In this document: piece by piece, positions 7,675 through 17,069 of the stretch | How positions within the stretch are numbered: position 1 is the first letter of the stretch | Layout: every line of letters begins with the position of its first letter | NCBI GenBank assembly: GCA_002720975.1 | Contig: PBIX01000094.1 | Span: forward strand, 1 to 60,697 | Source of the DNA: Planctomycetota bacterium | GTDB lineage: Bacteria > Planctomycetota > UBA1135 > GCA-002686595 | Length of the DNA: 60,697 nt | Direction of reading: 5' to 3' | Notes under the pieces: model-generated | Told to the model about the DNA's origin: nothing | Database searches by the model: none | Seen by the model: only the letters and a program-made list of their open reading frames with translations | Position numbers and translations under genes: made by a program

Positions 7675-10600
7675 ATGCGCACACACCACGTTTCCACACA
7701 CCGCCTGCTCGGCTTGGCCATCCTTCTGGCCTCCCTGCTCTCCTCTCAGGCCCAGGCTCAGGTCGACCTCCCCCGCGGGAAGGACCTGCCCAAGGTCTCC
7801 GGAGGCTCCGGCAAAGGCACGTCACGCCCCGGGGGACCGCACCTGATCTGCACCGTCTGTGGAGAGACCAACCGCACGACCAAGCTGGACCCTCTCGCGC
7901 GTGACGGTTTTCAACAGGCCCAGTGCGGTGTCTGCCGTAGGGTCATGCTCCACCGGCAGGTAAAGGGTGGTCCAGGGGACGGACTGGACCTTCCCCAGCC
8001 AGGGGAGCCGAAGGAGAAGGGGGGCATCGTGCCCGGCGGCAATCCCGCGGGCGAGGAGACCCCCGTGCCCATTTCCGGCAGCCCCACCATGGCGCGGGCG
8101 GCGGCCGACATTCTCTCCCAGCTCGACCAGATCAAGCGCAGTGACGATCCCCTGGCCATGCAGGCCGTGGAGACGCTTCTCTCGCTTGGGGAGCCGGGCT
8201 TGGACGCGGCGCGCCTGGCACTCGCCAGCGATTGGCCGACGCGCACGATGACCGGATTACGAGTACTGCTTCGCGGCGGCCGTGCGCTGGACGCGGAGTT
8301 GGTTGTACGACGTTTGCGCACACGCATGCCCGGACGATTGGGAGGGAAGGCCCTCGATGAGTTTCTGGCCTTCTATCCTGTGCACGCCACGCCTGCGCTG
8401 CTGTGTGAATTACTGGAGCATCCGCAGAATCCCGTGCGCACTGCAGCTCACCGGGCCTTGGCGGGTTCTCCACACCCTGCACCCCTCTCAGCGCTCAGCC
8501 CGATCCTGCGTTCGCGCAATGGTGATGCTCGGTACAAGGCGACGGATCTGCTCAGTTCAATTTCGGGCGTCGAGGCAACCGACCTGCTCCTCAGCCTGAT
8601 CGATGACCCGTACCCAAGAGTTGCACGGCGCTCCATGGAGGCCCTGGCTCAGCGTGAGGACCCGGTCATCACCGATGCACTTCTGGCTCTGGCCTTTGGA
8701 GATCGGTGGATCTTGCGCTCTGGTGCCTGTGCATTGTTGGCCATCGTGGAGCGCGAGGACACCCGCCTGGAGTCCATCCTGGGAGATGCGCAGGCCTCCG
8801 CTCTCCTGCGGGGATTGGAATCCAAGGACGAGTTCGTGGCCGGTGCCTGCGCCACGGCATTGGCGGGTATCGGGTTTCGCAGCAACTCTCCCGAGACCAG
8901 CGTTTGGTTGGAGAAGGTTGTACCGGCACGCCTTGTGCGCGTTGTATCGGGCTTCACCTATTTTGACGACTACGAGTCACTGAGTGAGCCCGCCCTGCGT
9001 CGCCTGAAGCAGATCTCAGGGCTCTCCCACGGTTCCGATGGTCCGGCCTGGGCGGCCTGGTGGGTTGCCGATGCGGAGACCTTCCGTGCGTCTCGCGCAG
9101 TGATTCCCGTGCAGGAAGGCTCTCACCAGATGCTGCAGGTCGTTGTTGAAGATCGATCCATGGGCAGGGGCTTCACTTTGATTGGTCCGGCTCTGGCCTC
9201 GGGGGATTCCACGGTCCGGGATGGCGAGGCATTCTTCCTCTCCAGCGGACAGGCACGTGACCTCTTGGACCTCCTGGCTGTCGAAGGGGCTCTCGGCGCG
9301 GAGCTCCTGCCCGGTGTACGTGGGGGGCGGGCTGAGCTGGCGCGCAGTGTGGAGCTTCGACTGGATGGTCGCTCAAAGCTATTTGTCCTGGGCCCCGGCA
9401 TCGAGGAGCCGTGGTTCGAACGTATCGTGCTCTTTGCCAATTCACTTCGCGAGAGGAGCATGTGGCAGCGTTACCCCCACCCTGAGGAGCACGCCTCACG
9501 CTTGGCCTTGTGGCGTGCCGACCTCACCTGGTGGGAGATGGACCACAGTGACGCTGAACGACAGGCACGCCTGGGTCAGTTGATCTTGGCGCGTATGGTC
9601 GCCTTGAGTCCCACCCAGCGTGATGACGACCTCTTGGCATTGGAGGATCTGTATGAAGCCGGTGGAGGTGATGTCTCCCACTTCCGAGACCTCACTTCGA
9701 TGCTTGGCGAGGAGCTCTATTTCACCGGTCGGGCCTTGCGTCTGGCCTCCCTGGCTCATCGATCCGCTCGCGAACCCTTGGGTGCCGGTGATGAAGCTCC
9801 TTCCACCGATCAGCTTATCGGTGTGTTGCACGATCGTTTCGGTGCCGATGCCGTGTTGGCCATCAGCGAGGTGGTCTCATCTGCGGGGTATGGCGCGGCT
9901 CACAGCGCAGCACGTGACCCGCGCTCTTTGATTCGCGCCGTGGCCGCATTTGTCTTGGCCGAGCGCATGGAGCCGGGAGATGAGGCGCGCTTGTTGCAGC
10001 TGCTCGATGACGATGCCATTGATGTGCGGGTGGCGGCGATTCAGGCCTGCGGAGTTAATGCTCTGCCTGCCGCCCGAGAGCAGGTCTTCCTCGCGGCCTC
10101 AGCTGGCAGCCCGGACTTGCGTGTTCCGGCCCTCTTCGCCACAGGCCAGATAGGCGGCACGGGCGCGCGTGACATCCTGATCACGGCCTTGACCGGAGAG
10201 GACCGGCGCCTGCATCAGGCCGCGGCAGAGGGGATCGCCGCGCTAAAGGACCCCAAGGCCATTCCAATCATGCTCTCCCTCCTGAGGCACGGTGAGCGCA
10301 CCGGGGCCTTCCCGACCCTGCGCCAGGGGCTACTGGACCTGGGAGAGGAAGCATGGGATCACCTATTCAGCGCCCTGCGCTCTCCCTCGCAGGTGTTGCG
10401 CCGTGAAGCGGCCCTGATCCTGGCCCGCCAGAACGTGCCGGAGGCCGCTCCCGCCCTCATGCGGGCCTTGGCGGAGGATCCTGCCGACGTACCGGTGGCT
10501 CGGGAGCTATGCGTCCTGACCTGCGTCGATCAGCGCGCAAGCGCCGATCCGGCCGAGGCTTGGTTCCGCTGGTGGGATGATGTCATTCACGATGATCCCC

Positions 10601-10857
10601 ACTCCTGGCTACGCGCAGCAGGTGAGATCCGTCGCCTGAACACTCCACCCTCCGAGGCTTTCCTCGGGCGGGGTACCCGCGCCGTCGTTGTCTTCCTGGT
10701 GGAGATCATGGGGGAGGAGGCGGATTGGCTCGTAGAGCGCGCACGTCGGGAGCTCGAGCGCATGGGGGGGGAGCCGATCAGCGCGCCCCCGCCCTTGGGC
10801 CCCGAGCGTGAGGCGTGGTTGCTTTCTTTGCTGCAGAGCTTCATCGCCGACCGCTGA
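7675..10857 (+). CDS. Secreted HEAT-repeat protein with zinc-ribbon-like Cys pairs
   Basis: A 1060-residue exported protein. Residues 1-28 form a signal peptide ending in a run like SSQAQAQ. Near residues 60-90 there are two C-x2-C pairs (CTVC and CGVC) that resemble a small zinc ribbon. The rest is made mainly of HEAT/PBS-lyase-like alpha-helical repeats, visible as recurring short helices of the type ALLCELLEHPQNPVRTAAHRAL and VRVAAIQACG; about residues 140-400 and 720-960 are clearest, with a mixed segment between. The C-terminal part holds AEAWFRWWDD, a Trp-rich element often seen after HEAT repeats in planctomycete proteins. Such proteins are usually scaffolds; no enzymatic motif was seen. 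The following gene overlaps this end. Confidence 0.75.
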   Translation: MRTHHVSTHRLLGLAILLASLLSSQAQAQVDLPRGKDLPKVSGGSGKGTSRPGGPHLICTVCGETNRTTKLDPLARDGFQQAQCGVCRRVMLHRQVKGGPGDGLDLPQPGEPKEKGGIVPGGNPAGEETPVPISGSPTMARAAADILSQLDQIKRSDDPLAMQAVETLLSLGEPGLDAARLALASDWPTRTMTGLRVLLRGGRALDAELVVRRLRTRMPGRLGGKALDEFLAFYPVHATPALLCELLEHPQNPVRTAAHRALAGSPHPAPLSALSPILRSRNGDARYKATDLLSSISGVEATDLLLSLIDDPYPRVARRSMEALAQREDPVITDALLALAFGDRWILRSGACALLAIVEREDTRLESILGDAQASALLRGLESKDEFVAGACATALAGIGFRSNSPETSVWLEKVVPARLVRVVSGFTYFDDYESLSEPALRRLKQISGLSHGSDGPAWAAWWVADAETFRASRAVIPVQEGSHQMLQVVVEDRSMGRGFTLIGPALASGDSTVRDGEAFFLSSGQARDLLDLLAVEGALGAELLPGVRGGRAELARSVELRLDGRSKLFVLGPGIEEPWFERIVLFANSLRERSMWQRYPHPEEHASRLALWRADLTWWEMDHSDAERQARLGQLILARMVALSPTQRDDDLLALEDLYEAGGGDVSHFRDLTSMLGEELYFTGRALRLASLAHRSAREPLGAGDEAPSTDQLIGVLHDRFGADAVLAISEVVSSAGYGAAHSAARDPRSLIRAVAAFVLAERMEPGDEARLLQLLDDDAIDVRVAAIQACGVNALPAAREQVFLAASAGSPDLRVPALFATGQIGGTGARDILITALTGEDRRLHQAAAEGIAALKDPKAIPIMLSLLRHGERTGAFPTLRQGLLDLGEEAWDHLFSALRSPSQVLRREAALILARQNVPEAAPALMRALAEDPADVPVARELCVLTCVDQRASADPAEAWFRWWDDVIHDDPHSWLRAAGEIRRLNTPPSEAFLGRGTRAVVVFLVEIMGEEADWLVERARRELERMGGEPISAPPPLGPEREAWLLSLLQSFIADR

Positions 10858-11545
10858 TTTCGCGACCTTCTTCCCACGGTTCCTGCGGAGAGAACTCATT
10901 CCCAAGCCGCTGCGCATCGTCCTGCTCCTGCTCCTGTTGCTGGGAGTCGTGGGGTTCTCGGTCTCCGGATGGGCACCCGCCCGAGCTCTGGTCGTCAGCG
11001 TGCGTGACTATCTGGGAGTGCGCCTGGTAGAGAACCACGCTCAACTTCTGTGCCGGGCAGCGGAAGAGTCAAGCGTGGACGTGGCCCTGTTGGGGGGCAT
11101 CATGTACATGGAGAGTCGCGGTCGCCCGGGACAGCGATCCTCGGCCGGTGCACTGGGGTTGATGCAGTTGGTGCCGGCAGCCGCGGGAGATGCTGCGCGG
11201 CGCCTGGGATTGTCCGAACCAACCGAGGAACAGCTGCTGGGCGACAATGAGCTCAACGTGCGATTGGGGGCTGCGCACCTTGCGTGGCTGCTTGAGCATC
11301 GCGGCCAGTGGAATCTGGAGCAGGTGTTGGTGTCCTACAATGCGGGCCGCTCGCGCTTGATGGGCTGGATCGAGGAAGCAGGTGGGTATGAGTCCTGGCG
11401 TGCGGCGCAGGAGCGGGCCTGGGAGCGAGGGGAGCCCACCTCGGGTGCCTTGTTCTATGCCAAAGGGGTACTGGAGGCTTCCCGTACGCTGGAGGCGCGT
11501 GGCCAGCTCGTTCCGGCATCAGTGGACGGCCCTCCCGGATCGTGA
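10808..11545 (+). CDS. Membrane-anchored lytic transglycosylase (SLT domain)
   Basis: Up to 245 residues with a hydrophobic anchor (LRIVLLLLLLLGVVGF) followed by an SLT/MltE-like domain that cleaves peptidoglycan glycan strands. The catalytic glutamate lies in MYMESRGRPG, followed by the diagnostic SAGALGLMQLVPAAA, the NVRLGAAHLAWLL helix and the ALVSYNAG-like motif VLVSYNAGRSR. The start is uncertain: GTG 10808 overlaps the HEAT gene by 50 bases and adds a Cys-rich segment that looks like read-through of another frame. In-frame ATT at 10898 is preceded by GGAGAG at good spacing and would begin right at the anchor (MIPKPLRIV). Domain call is firm; start is not. Confidence 0.85.
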   Translation: MRRGCFLCCRASSPTADFATFFPRFLRRELIPKPLRIVLLLLLLLGVVGFSVSGWAPARALVVSVRDYLGVRLVENHAQLLCRAAEESSVDVALLGGIMYMESRGRPGQRSSAGALGLMQLVPAAAGDAARRLGLSEPTEEQLLGDNELNVRLGAAHLAWLLEHRGQWNLEQVLVSYNAGRSRLMGWIEEAGGYESWRAAQERAWERGEPTSGALFYAKGVLEASRTLEARGQLVPASVDGPPGS

Positions 11546-11588
11546 TCTGAGCTCCTGGGGGGTGGTAGGAGGAAGGGCCATGCATCCC

Positions 11589-11594
11589 TACAAT
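11589..11594 (+). promoter_or_regulatory. -10 hexamer TACAAT upstream of MscS gene
   Basis: TACAAT is a near-consensus -10. It argues that translation of the channel starts at the ATG at 11643 or 11703 rather than at the earlier in-frame ATG at 11580. Confidence 0.4.
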
Positions 11595-11642
11595 CTGCGC
11601 CCGCAGAATTGCCGCCGTACCTCGCTCACGACTTCAGTGTCC

Positions 11643-13058
11643 ATGCTTCCCTTTTCCAGCTTCATGCGCTTCCTATCGACCCAAAACCCCTCTCTGGCTT
11701 CCATGAATGACGATGGCATTCTCCTGGAGGAGAGCGCTGTCGAGCTCGACCCCGGCGTGGACAGCCTGGCGGAGTTCATCACCTCCAAGCTGTCGGAGGG
11801 CTCGTGGCTGCGCAAGGAACCTCTGCTCGTGGAGAACTGGCAGTGGATTGGTCTGCTGGCACTGATTGCTGTCGCCGTGGTCGCGGAGCGGGTTGTGGCC
11901 TTTATCCTGCGGCGCATGGTGCGCGGCTCGGCCCGTTCCGAGCGCGTGGATCTCGACGAACGCCAGTTGACTCGTTTCGTGCGGCCCTTTGGCGTGATGA
12001 TCACCTGGTGGCTGTTCCTGGTCATGCTGCCCATGCTGGAGCTGGAGAACGTGGCCCTTATCCGGGGCCTGGATCTCATTGGCGGCGTGCTCATCTCCGT
12101 GGCTGGGGTACTGGCGGCCTGGCGTCTCGTGGATGTCGTGTGCGACTTCCTGAAGAACAAGGCGCAGCGCACCAACAACACCTTTGACGACATGCTCGTG
12201 CCGCTCCTCCGGCGCACGCTCAAGATCTTCGTTGTGGTGATGGGCCTGGCCTACTTCTCGTCCAAGGTGACGGAGGATTTCTACAAGGTGATCGCTGGGG
12301 TCTCCATCGGGGGTGCCGTCCTGGCATTCGCTTTCAAGGACAGCCTGGAGAACGTCTTTGGCACCTTCACCGTTCTACTCGACAAGCCTTTCCAGCTCGG
12401 GGATTGGATTACTGTCGGGGAAGTGGACGGGTCTGTGGAGAGCGTTGGATTCCGTTCGACCCGCGTACGCACCTTCTACAACTCGCTGATCACCGTGCCC
12501 AACCGGCACTTCATCAGTGCGAAGGTCGACAATTGGGGGGCTCGTTCCTATCGGCGCATCAAGACCACCTTGGGCGTGACCTACTCCACTCCGCCTGAGA
12601 CCATTGAGGCCTTCTGCGAAGGTATCCGGGAGCTCATCCGCGCCCACCCGTTTACGCGCAAGGACTACTTCCACGTCTACCTCAACGGTTTCAGCGCCTC
12701 GAGCCTGGACATCATGCTCTACTGCTTCGTCGAGACACCCGACTGGTCCATGGAGCTGCGCGAAAAGCACCGACTCTTCGCGGACATCCTGCGCCTCGCC
12801 GATCGATTGGGCGTGGAATTCGCCTTCCCGACGCAGAGCCTCCACGTGGTGCCTGAGGATGCCGCTTTTGCGGGCGAGCGGCCCGCCAGCGACCAGGACG
12901 GTGCTGCAATCGGGCGTCAGGCCGGCCGAGCCGTAGCCGAAGAGACACTCAGTGTTTACGGGGGGAAGAAGCCGGGCCGGGTTACCTTTGACAAACCCTC
13001 TGTGGTTCCCCCCGGGGGCCAAGAGGGTGCGGCGGCAGGCGACGGGGACATGGCCTAG
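11643..13058 (+). CDS. MscS-family mechanosensitive ion channel
   Basis: A 471-residue inner-membrane channel that would release solutes under hypo-osmotic stress. Hydrophobic helices lie near residues 66-90, 115-133, 143-168 and 190-206. They are followed by the pore-lining helix rich in Gly/Ala (VIAGVSIGGAVLAFAFKDS, about 217-234) and the signature LENVFGTFTVLLDKPFQLGDWI leading to the beta domain (GSVESVGFRSTRVRTF, VPNRHF). The C-terminal alpha/beta domain runs to about residue 400, then a polar 70-residue tail with Gly/Pro. Start alternatives are ATG 11703 (MNDDGILLEE) and ATG 11580; the promoter-like TACAAT favours a start after 11594. Longer than the E. coli prototype by extra N-terminal helices. 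Confidence 0.92.
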   Translation: MLPFSSFMRFLSTQNPSLASMNDDGILLEESAVELDPGVDSLAEFITSKLSEGSWLRKEPLLVENWQWIGLLALIAVAVVAERVVAFILRRMVRGSARSERVDLDERQLTRFVRPFGVMITWWLFLVMLPMLELENVALIRGLDLIGGVLISVAGVLAAWRLVDVVCDFLKNKAQRTNNTFDDMLVPLLRRTLKIFVVVMGLAYFSSKVTEDFYKVIAGVSIGGAVLAFAFKDSLENVFGTFTVLLDKPFQLGDWITVGEVDGSVESVGFRSTRVRTFYNSLITVPNRHFISAKVDNWGARSYRRIKTTLGVTYSTPPETIEAFCEGIRELIRAHPFTRKDYFHVYLNGFSASSLDIMLYCFVETPDWSMELREKHRLFADILRLADRLGVEFAFPTQSLHVVPEDAAFAGERPASDQDGAAIGRQAGRAVAEETLSVYGGKKPGRVTFDKPSVVPPGGQEGAAAGDGDMA

Positions 13059-13110
13059 GCCCCGTTCAGGTTTCCCACCGGTACTCTCCAACCCCACCTG
13101 ATCTACTCCG

Positions 13111-13130
13111 TACGCGGCGTGCGCCGCGTA
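13111..13130. promoter_or_regulatory. Perfect 8-bp inverted repeat before the Bat operon
   Basis: TACGCGGC and GCCGCGTA flank a GTGC loop, between the MscS stop and the MoxR start. It could be an operator, part of the leader, or a terminator for MscS; there is no T-run after it, which weakens the last option. Confidence 0.35.
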
Positions 13131-13159
13131 ACCGAACGTTCCCCTCTCCCCAAGACTCC

Positions 13160-14176
13160 ATGAGTTCGCCTTCCTCTCCCCAGCCTTCTACTTCCTCCGC
13201 ACCCCAGAGTGACGAGATCGCTGCTGTCGCCGCCTGGATTCCCCAACTTGAGCTGGCCCTGTCCGAGGTGATCGTTGGCCAGGAGAGCCTCGTCCAGAGC
13301 CTGACCCTCGGTCTCCTGACGGGTGGGCACATTCTGCTTGAGGGTGTCCCTGGTCTGGCCAAGTCCCTGGCTGTCTCCTGCATGGCGCAAGCCGTTCACG
13401 CGCAGTTCAACCGCTTGCAGTTCACTCCCGACCTGCTGCCTTCGGATCTGGTGGGTACCGAGATCTACAACGCCAACTCGGGCGAGTTCACCGTGCGCAA
13501 GGGACCCATCTTTGCCAACTTCGTCTTGGCCGATGAGATCAACCGGGCCCCGGCCAAGGTCCAGTCCGCCCTGCTCGAGGGCATGCAGGAACATCAGGTC
13601 TCCATCGGTGGAACCTCCTTTCCCCTGCCCAGCCCGTTCATGGTGCTCGCCACCCAGAACCCCATCGAGCAGGAGGGGACCTACCCCCTGCCCGAAGCCC
13701 AGCTCGACCGCTTCGCCCTCAAGGTCGTCATCGGCTACCCCGATCGGGACGAAGAGCTGGCTATTCTCGATCGGATGGGGCGAACGGCTCCAAAAATGAC
13801 CATCGACCCCATCGTGGACCTTGATGCCATCGCGCGCTCGCGGGACATGGTCGATCGCATCGTCATGGACCAGCGCCTGGCCGAGTATGTGGTGGACCTC
13901 GTGGGGGCCACCCGAGATCCCGAATCGGCGGGTGCCAGCGAGCTGGCCCATTATGTGGAGTACGGCGCGTCTCCACGCGCCTGTATCTGGTTGACCCTCG
14001 CAGCCCGCGCCCATGCTTTCCAAAAGCAGCGCGGGTATGTCACCCCTGGAGACATCAAGGCCATCGCCATCGAGGTCCTGCGCCACCGTGTGATCCCCAC
14101 CTACGAGGCCGAGGCCGACGGCTTGGACTCCGACCAGATCGTGGCGCGCTTGCTGGAGACTGTACCGGTGCCCTAG
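13160..14176 (+). CDS. MoxR-family AAA+ ATPase
   Basis: A 338-residue cytoplasmic MoxR ATPase, a chaperone-like partner of VWA-domain proteins. The Walker A-like GVPGLAKS (near residue 60), Walker B LADEINRAPAKVQ, sensor 1 ATQNPIEQEGTYPLPEAQLDRF and the C-terminal lid with SPRACIWL are all intact. The ATG is preceded by a pyrimidine-rich sequence without Shine-Dalgarno. It heads an operon of nine closely packed genes including DUF58, VWA and BatC/D/E-like proteins, the standard Bat arrangement. Known family role: assembling or activating VWA targets in the envelope; the actual target here is not known. Confidence 0.95.
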   Translation: MSSPSSPQPSTSSAPQSDEIAAVAAWIPQLELALSEVIVGQESLVQSLTLGLLTGGHILLEGVPGLAKSLAVSCMAQAVHAQFNRLQFTPDLLPSDLVGTEIYNANSGEFTVRKGPIFANFVLADEINRAPAKVQSALLEGMQEHQVSIGGTSFPLPSPFMVLATQNPIEQEGTYPLPEAQLDRFALKVVIGYPDRDEELAILDRMGRTAPKMTIDPIVDLDAIARSRDMVDRIVMDQRLAEYVVDLVGATRDPESAGASELAHYVEYGASPRACIWLTLAARAHAFQKQRGYVTPGDIKAIAIEVLRHRVIPTYEAEADGLDSDQIVARLLETVPVP

Positions 14177-14209
14177 ACGGGCAGACTGTCTCCGTAGCCC
14201 CCTCGATCG

Positions 14210-15151
14210 ATGCAATCCTCTCCCCTGCAACCTGCTTCCTCCGGACGATCGGATCGCTTGGATCCGGGCGTAGCCAAGCGCATCCAGCAGGTTCACCTGC
14301 GCACCCATCGCTTGATGAACACGGCGCTTGCCGGCAGCTATCGCTCCACTTTCCGGGGAACGGGAATCGAGTTTGAGGAGGTGCGTCCCTACATCCCCGG
14401 CGATGACGTGCGCTCCATCGACTGGAACGTCACAGCGCGGACCGGTGAGCCCTTCGTCAAGCTGTTCCGCGAGGAACGGGAGTTGACAGTCAACCTGATC
14501 GTGGACACCGCCATCACTCTGGACTTTGGGACCCAGCGGTGGAGCAAACTCGAGGGTGCGGCCCAGTTGACCGCGCTGATCACCATGGTGGCCTTGCACA
14601 ATCAGGATCGCGTGGGCCTGACCCTCTTTGGTTCGGAGCCCGGCTTGCATCTCCAGCCGAGCAAGGGAATGCACCACACCCAGCGCCTCATCCGATCGGT
14701 CATGATGGCTCCGGTCGCGCACGGGCGGAGCAACTACAGCGCCGTGCTGCAAGCTGCCGAGCGCACCCTACACCGGCGCTCGCTGCTGTTCTTCATCAGC
14801 GATTTTCACGCGGCCGCTCATGATTCCGAGTGGGTTGAGATCCTGGCGCGCCTTGAACGCCGCCACGATGTGATTGCCGTGCGTGTCGTCGATCCACTTG
14901 AAGAGGCCCTGCCCGAGGTGGGTCGCTTGCGGCTGGGAGCATTGGATGGTCCCGGCCAGCTTGAGGTGGACACCTCCAGCGCCGCCGTGCGCGATGCCTG
15001 GGAGCAAGAAGCGCAGGAGCGCAGACGTGTGATCCAGGCGGGGCTGGCTCGTGCGCGGGTGAGCCACTTTGACTTGGACCTGGGCGGTGATTTGGCGGAT
15101 CCGCTGGTGGCGTTCTTTCGACGGCGCGAGATGTCCCGAGGGGGTGCGTGA
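14210..15151 (+). CDS. DUF58 protein of the Bat operon
   Basis: A 313-residue DUF58 protein, a VWA-like fold protein always found beside MoxR. The signature region FRGTGIEFEEVRPYIPGDD-RSIDWN (about residues 45-70) is present, followed by the degenerate VWA strand VNLIVDTAITLDFG and the LFFISDF strand. No membrane segment is seen, so it should be cytoplasmic, working between the ATPase and the membrane VWA proteins. It starts 33 bases after the MoxR stop and its stop overlaps the next ATG by one base (TGATG). Confidence 0.95.
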   Translation: MQSSPLQPASSGRSDRLDPGVAKRIQQVHLRTHRLMNTALAGSYRSTFRGTGIEFEEVRPYIPGDDVRSIDWNVTARTGEPFVKLFREERELTVNLIVDTAITLDFGTQRWSKLEGAAQLTALITMVALHNQDRVGLTLFGSEPGLHLQPSKGMHHTQRLIRSVMMAPVAHGRSNYSAVLQAAERTLHRRSLLFFISDFHAAAHDSEWVEILARLERRHDVIAVRVVDPLEEALPEVGRLRLGALDGPGQLEVDTSSAAVRDAWEQEAQERRRVIQAGLARARVSHFDLDLGGDLADPLVAFFRRREMSRGGA

Positions 15152-16038
15152 TGCTGCTTGCCCTGTGCCTGTTGCTGCAGAACCCGACCTTGACGATAAG
15201 TCCATCTCAGGGAGCCATCGGGCAGCCGCTCGATGTCGTGCTCGAGCTTGACCACGCGCCCGGAGCGGGTCTTGCGAGTGGCGCTCCCGACTGGGAGTTG
15301 GATGCATCCTGGGTTGTGCTCGAGGGGCCGGAGGTGATCGCAATGGCCGACTCCGGTGGAGCACGCACAAGAGTGCGCTGGTCTGTGATGTCCCTGGAAT
15401 CCGGAGCGCGCACCCTGCCGGGCCTGGACCTGATGCTCGCCGATGGGGTGGCTCTTACGGTGGAAGGTGCGGCCTTGACCATTGATGCCGAGCTGGGTGC
15501 CGAGGAGGACGCGCCTCGCCCCTTGCCGCTTCTGCAGGGTGTCACGGAGCGCGCCGGACCGCTGCGACTGGCACACCTGGGATGGGTGCTTCTCGCCCTG
15601 GTTCTGGTTGCTGTATGGGGCATTTGGATGCGGAAGCGAAGAGGCCTTGCGTCCGCAGCTCATGTCCAAGGAGAGTGGGCGCGCTTCATGGTTCTGAGGG
15701 AGTTCGCTGCGAACGTGGGGAAGGACACCGCGAACGAATCGGGCGGCGTGGTAGATGTCAGTGCAGAGCTGGCAGCTCTACTACGTTCAGCTGCTCAGCA
15801 CCGGGTCACGGTCTTACGTCCGGGGCAGGCCGATGGAGAGTGGCTGGCATGCATGCGCGGGGAGGGCGAGGCCGCCTTGGCCGACGAGCTCACACCGCTA
15901 TTGGATACCTGTGAACAGATTCGCTTTGGTGGCCTGCGACCCACGCACTTTGCCTTGGACGAGCTGTTGCAATCGAGCGAGAGCGTCTTGGTGCATCTGG
16001 CACCCGACGCACCCGGCCTCGAGGAGGCCGCGGCATGA
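15151..16038 (+). CDS. DUF4381-like membrane protein of the Bat operon
   Basis: A 295-residue protein in the position usually held by DUF4381 or BatA-type proteins. A short hydrophobic N-terminus (MLLALCLLLQ) looks like a signal peptide, then an immunoglobulin-like beta domain (about 12-125) similar in feel to BatD repeats, one transmembrane helix (LGWVLLALVLVAVWGIWM, about 143-160) with following basic residues (RKRRG), and a cytoplasmic helical domain. The assignment rests on layout and gene order more than on a recognised motif. Its stop overlaps the following ATG by four bases (ATGA), which implies coupled translation. Confidence 0.6.
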   Translation: MLLALCLLLQNPTLTISPSQGAIGQPLDVVLELDHAPGAGLASGAPDWELDASWVVLEGPEVIAMADSGGARTRVRWSVMSLESGARTLPGLDLMLADGVALTVEGAALTIDAELGAEEDAPRPLPLLQGVTERAGPLRLAHLGWVLLALVLVAVWGIWMRKRRGLASAAHVQGEWARFMVLREFAANVGKDTANESGGVVDVSAELAALLRSAAQHRVTVLRPGQADGEWLACMRGEGEAALADELTPLLDTCEQIRFGGLRPTHFALDELLQSSESVLVHLAPDAPGLEEAAA

Positions 16039-17069
16039 GTATTCAAGGGATGTCCGACTCGGCGCGGAGCAGCGCTCAGATGCGCCTGCCCCTGTGGGGC
16101 AACCTGGCCCTCTCGGACCCGGTCTTCCTGACCCTCGTGCCCCTCGCTCTCGTGGCCCTCTTCTGGGGCGCCCGACGGCTGGGTGTGGCGCGTATCCCCA
16201 CATTACCCAGTGGCCTGCCACGCTCGCCGCTGCAGCGCTGGCTGTGGATTCCCACCGCCCTCAAGGCCATTGCCCTGACCCTGGCCGTATTGGCCATGGC
16301 GCGTCCCTTGCGTGGGGACGTGCGAACCAGCGATGAGTCCGAGGGTGTCGATATCGCTCTGCTCCTCGACCGCTCAAGCTCCATGGAGGCGCGCGCCACA
16401 CCGCGCGCCCCGAGGCGCTTTGATATCGCACGCGATGTCCTTGCAGACTTTGCTACCCGGCGCATGACCGATGTCGAGGGAGCTGCAGACAACGTGGCCC
16501 TCTTCGGATTTTCCGGGTACTGCGACCTCCTCGTGCCTTTCACCCTCGATGCCGGTGCCTTTCGCGGCGTGATGGAGGATCTGGACACCAACAAGGAACG
16601 GGATCTGGGCGGAACGGGTGTGGGCGTTGCCATTGCCCGGGCCGTGGAGACCTTCAAGGAGCTCGATAGCGACGCGCGCATCATCGTCTTGCTCACCGAT
16701 GGCGAGAACAACATCGACACCATCTCCCCGCGAGTGGCGGGCCTGATGGCACAGGAGTTGGGCATCAAGGTCTACACGATCTTCGTTGGACCGACCGTGG
16801 CCCGTTACCCCGGCGGTCTGATCCAACGCGTTCAGACGGGTGATCTTGAACGGGTGGCAGAAGACACCGGGGCGCTCTTCTTCCACGCCGAGGATGCCAC
16901 CCGGCTGGATGAGGTGTACAAGGCGATCGAGGGGCTTGAGCGGCGACCGCGGGAAGAAGAGCGGCACGCCGACTCCTACGACCTCTATCCGCGCCTCCTA
17001 CTGCCGGCCCTGCTGCTGTACGTCCTCGCGGGCTTGTGCTCTTTCACCTGGGCCAGGAGGTTGCCGTGA
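16035..17069 (+). CDS. VWA-domain membrane protein, BatA-like
   Basis: A 344-residue inner-membrane protein. Two N-terminal transmembrane helices (about residues 30-50 and 72-92) precede a von Willebrand factor A domain (about 110-310), and a last helix lies near the C-terminus (LLLPALLLYVLAGLCSF). The metal-ion-dependent adhesion site is intact: IALLLDRSSSM (DxSxS-like, DRSSS), a TGVGV-containing loop, and LLTDGENN. This is the classic BatA topology, with the VWA domain exposed on the periplasmic side. Start and stop both overlap neighbours by four bases. Partner of MoxR and DUF58 in the same operon. Confidence 0.93.
   Translation: MSIQGMSDSARSSAQMRLPLWGNLALSDPVFLTLVPLALVALFWGARRLGVARIPTLPSGLPRSPLQRWLWIPTALKAIALTLAVLAMARPLRGDVRTSDESEGVDIALLLDRSSSMEARATPRAPRRFDIARDVLADFATRRMTDVEGAADNVALFGFSGYCDLLVPFTLDAGAFRGVMEDLDTNKERDLGGTGVGVAIARAVETFKELDSDARIIVLLTDGENNIDTISPRVAGLMAQELGIKVYTIFVGPTVARYPGGLIQRVQTGDLERVAEDTGALFFHAEDATRLDEVYKAIEGLERRPREEERHADSYDLYPRLLLPALLLYVLAGLCSFTWARRLP

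Noticed and set aside
13103..14752. 549-codon reverse frame opposite MoxR and DUF58
   Set aside because: Shadow frame of two clear family members.
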